Below, one piece after another: positions 5,331 to 6,305 of a stretch of DNA of 6,305 nucleotides. The DNA comes from a bacterium. GTDB taxonomy: Bacteria; Muiribacteriota; Ozemobacteria; Ozemobacterales; Ozemobacteraceae. A model generated the notes under the pieces. The model was given only the letters and a program-made list of their open reading frames with translations, made no database searches and was not told the origin of the DNA. The number at the start of each line of letters is the position of its first letter. Positions within the stretch are counted from its first letter, which is position 1. The stretch covers positions 1 through 6,305 of the forward strand of contig JACPTH010000194.1 of NCBI GenBank assembly GCA_016192885.1. The letters run 5' to 3'. Made by a program: the position numbers and the translations under genes.

Positions 5331-5388
5331 GAGACCTAATTTTTTTTCGATTTTCCTGACAAAATCATGGCTTATTTTCATTTTCTAA

Positions 5389-6129
5389 ATGACGTATTCA
5401 TTTCATAGTTCAATTTTCTTTGCGATAATTGCTGCTTTGTTGTTAATTTACCAATTTTTTTCAACCCCAAAGGCCTCGGTTGAAAACGAATTGGAATTGA
5501 TCGAAGGGCGGCAAGAAATGGTTCGTCACTTGAAGACTGAATATCGGTTTTCGGATGAAAGCATACTAAAGGCTATGTCCAAGGTTCAGCGCCATAGATT
5601 TATTCCCGCTGATTATCAGGCTTCGTGTGACCCGTATGGCGATCACCCCTGTCCGATCGGAAACGGCCAAACCATTTCTCAACCTTTCATAGTCGCCTAC
5701 ATGACTGAAAGAATTCGGCCTCAAATCGGAGAAAAAATACTGGAAATAGGAACGGGTTCGGGTTACCAGGCTGCTATTTTAGCCGAATTGGGCGCCAAGG
5801 TTTTTAGTATTGAAATAATACCTGAATTGGCTAACCACGCTTCAAAAGTTTTAAAGGATGAAGGATATAGTCAGGTAAAAATCCTTCAAGGAGATGGGTA
5901 TAAAGGTTGGCCAAAAGAGGCTCCGTTTGATGCGGTAATAGTTACTTGCGCTCCCGAAGAAGTTCCAAAGGCGCTTGTTGACCAACTTAAGGAAGGTGGA
6001 AGAATGATAATCCCTATTGGGATTGGCCTTCAAAGGTTGGTAATCTTGAGGAAAATTCTGGGAAACATTAAAATTGAAGAAGATCTGGCCGTAAGGTTTG
6101 TTCCCATGGTTCATGGGGAAAAAGAGTAA
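5389..6129 (+). CDS. pcm: Protein-L-isoaspartate O-methyltransferase with N-terminal membrane anchor
   Basis: A 246-residue PCMT (EC 2.1.1.77), which uses S-adenosylmethionine to methylate isoaspartyl residues in damaged proteins so that they can revert. The catalytic domain covers about 44-211: RQEMVRHL and VQRHRFIP, then IGNGQTISQPFIVAYMTE (90-107), the SAM motif ILEIGTGSGYQ (117-127), the acidic residue of SIE (142), FDAVIVTCAPEEVP (180-193) and GGRMIIPIG (203-211). A hydrophobic helix at about 8-25 precedes it, so the enzyme is probably membrane-anchored or exported. Cys80 and Cys88 flank the usual pre-GQTISQP loop and could pair as a disulfide if outside the cytosol. The ATG at 5389 has no visible ribosome binding site. 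An alternative ATG at 5518 (AAGGG nine bases upstream) would give a 203-residue soluble form close to the usual Pcm length. Nothing looks broken. Confidence 0.93.
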   Translation: MTYSFHSSIFFAIIAALLLIYQFFSTPKASVENELELIEGRQEMVRHLKTEYRFSDESILKAMSKVQRHRFIPADYQASCDPYGDHPCPIGNGQTISQPFIVAYMTERIRPQIGEKILEIGTGSGYQAAILAELGAKVFSIEIIPELANHASKVLKDEGYSQVKILQGDGYKGWPKEAPFDAVIVTCAPEEVPKALVDQLKEGGRMIIPIGIGLQRLVILRKILGNIKIEEDLAVRFVPMVHGEKE

Positions 6130-6268
6130 GCGTTCACCAGGCAAAGTACGGGAATGCTAATGCATATCGAGTTTCGCGAATTTGGGCCACTAGGCTTAGA
6201 CCGCGCGAGGCGAAGACACGGGGATTCACTTCCCCTTATCAGGCGGCTGTGAGCCTCCCCTGAACGTT
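6129..6268 (+). other. Folded region between pcm and the terminator, function unknown
   Basis: AGCGTTCA (6129-6136) pairs with TGAACGTT (6261-6268), eight pairs including one G-U, closing about 125 bases. Inside are local hairpins: ATGC-TAAT-GCAT (6154-6165), GCC-ACTA-GGC (6186-6195 region), GGGGA-TTCACT-TCCCC (6220-6235) and GGCT-GTG-AGCC (6245-6255) with two flanking G-C pairs past a mismatch. The stretch begins right at the pcm stop codon and is followed by a terminator, so it may be the pcm 3' untranslated region, a small RNA, or a riboswitch for a gene beyond the right edge. It is more G+C-rich than its surroundings. I could not match it to a known RNA family. Confidence 0.35.
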
Positions 6269-6273
6269 ACTAA

Positions 6274-6300
6274 AAAAACAGGCGACCTTTTGTTTTTTTT
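6274..6300 (+). terminator. T-rich terminator at the right edge
   Basis: A run of A, then CAGG-CGA-CCT, TTTG and eight T residues. The hairpin is AGG/CCT closed by C-G and A-T pairs after a three-T bulge, so it could act in either direction (the minus strand reads AGGTCGCCTG followed by seven T). It would end transcription from pcm through the folded region at 6129-6268. Confidence 0.5.
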
Positions 6301-6305
6301 GACGA

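Noticed and set aside
5367..5408. A 13-codon upstream frame overlapping the pcm start
   Set aside because: No ribosome binding site and no regulatory codon pattern; likely chance.
6140..6220. Possible cobalamin riboswitch, from GGGCCACT and GGCGAAGAC
   Set aside because: The order and spacing of the conserved boxes do not fit, the CCCGCCACTG core is missing, and the region is too short for that class.

Overview
The window looks like chromosomal DNA from a Gram-negative bacterium of low to moderate G+C content. The evidence is a DtxR-controlled Feo iron-uptake operon, an Hcp (type VI secretion tube) protein piece, and a membrane-anchored isoaspartyl methyltransferase, with several GTG/TTG starts. 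I cannot place it to a phylum; the combination would suit a PVC-type or candidate-phylum bacterium, but that is a weak inference.

Layout. Bases 1-757 (+) hold the 3' part of an unrecognised gene that runs in from the left edge. Facing it, 827-1228 (-) encodes a small exported protein with its own promoter at 1268-1296. The centre is a minus-strand iron operon read from right to left: feoA (4271-4020), feoB (3992-2097), a 54-residue FeoB-associated Cys-rich membrane protein (1987-1823) and a DtxR/MntR-family metalloregulator (1836-1297). A good promoter lies at 4332-4360, and a DtxR-box-like sequence at 4314-4332 covers the end of its -10 and the predicted transcription start. The layout implies a self-regulated ferrous iron importer.

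The feoB gene is damaged. Its frame is normal through residue 602. The true FeoB C-terminus then appears in another frame (2190-2029), and the conserved second Gate segment expected between the two is missing. This is a frame-breaking internal deletion or an assembly error.

Bases 4361-5030 (+ side) have no convincing gene but do hold a striking structured element. A promoter (4712-4739) is followed at its predicted start by a 16-bp long-range stem (4746-4761 with 4889-4904) enclosing further helices, which looks like an undescribed structured RNA or leader. Downstream is a 77-residue ORF (5051-5284): a peptide resembling a double-glycine leader joined to the first part of an Hcp-like domain that stops after GLPTG. 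A terminator follows, then pcm (5389-6129, +), a compactly folded 3' region (6129-6268) and a T-rich terminator at the right edge.

Most worth checking are the broken feoB, the operator/repressor pairing, the small Cys-rich gene, the 4746-4904 RNA and the leader-Hcp hybrid.
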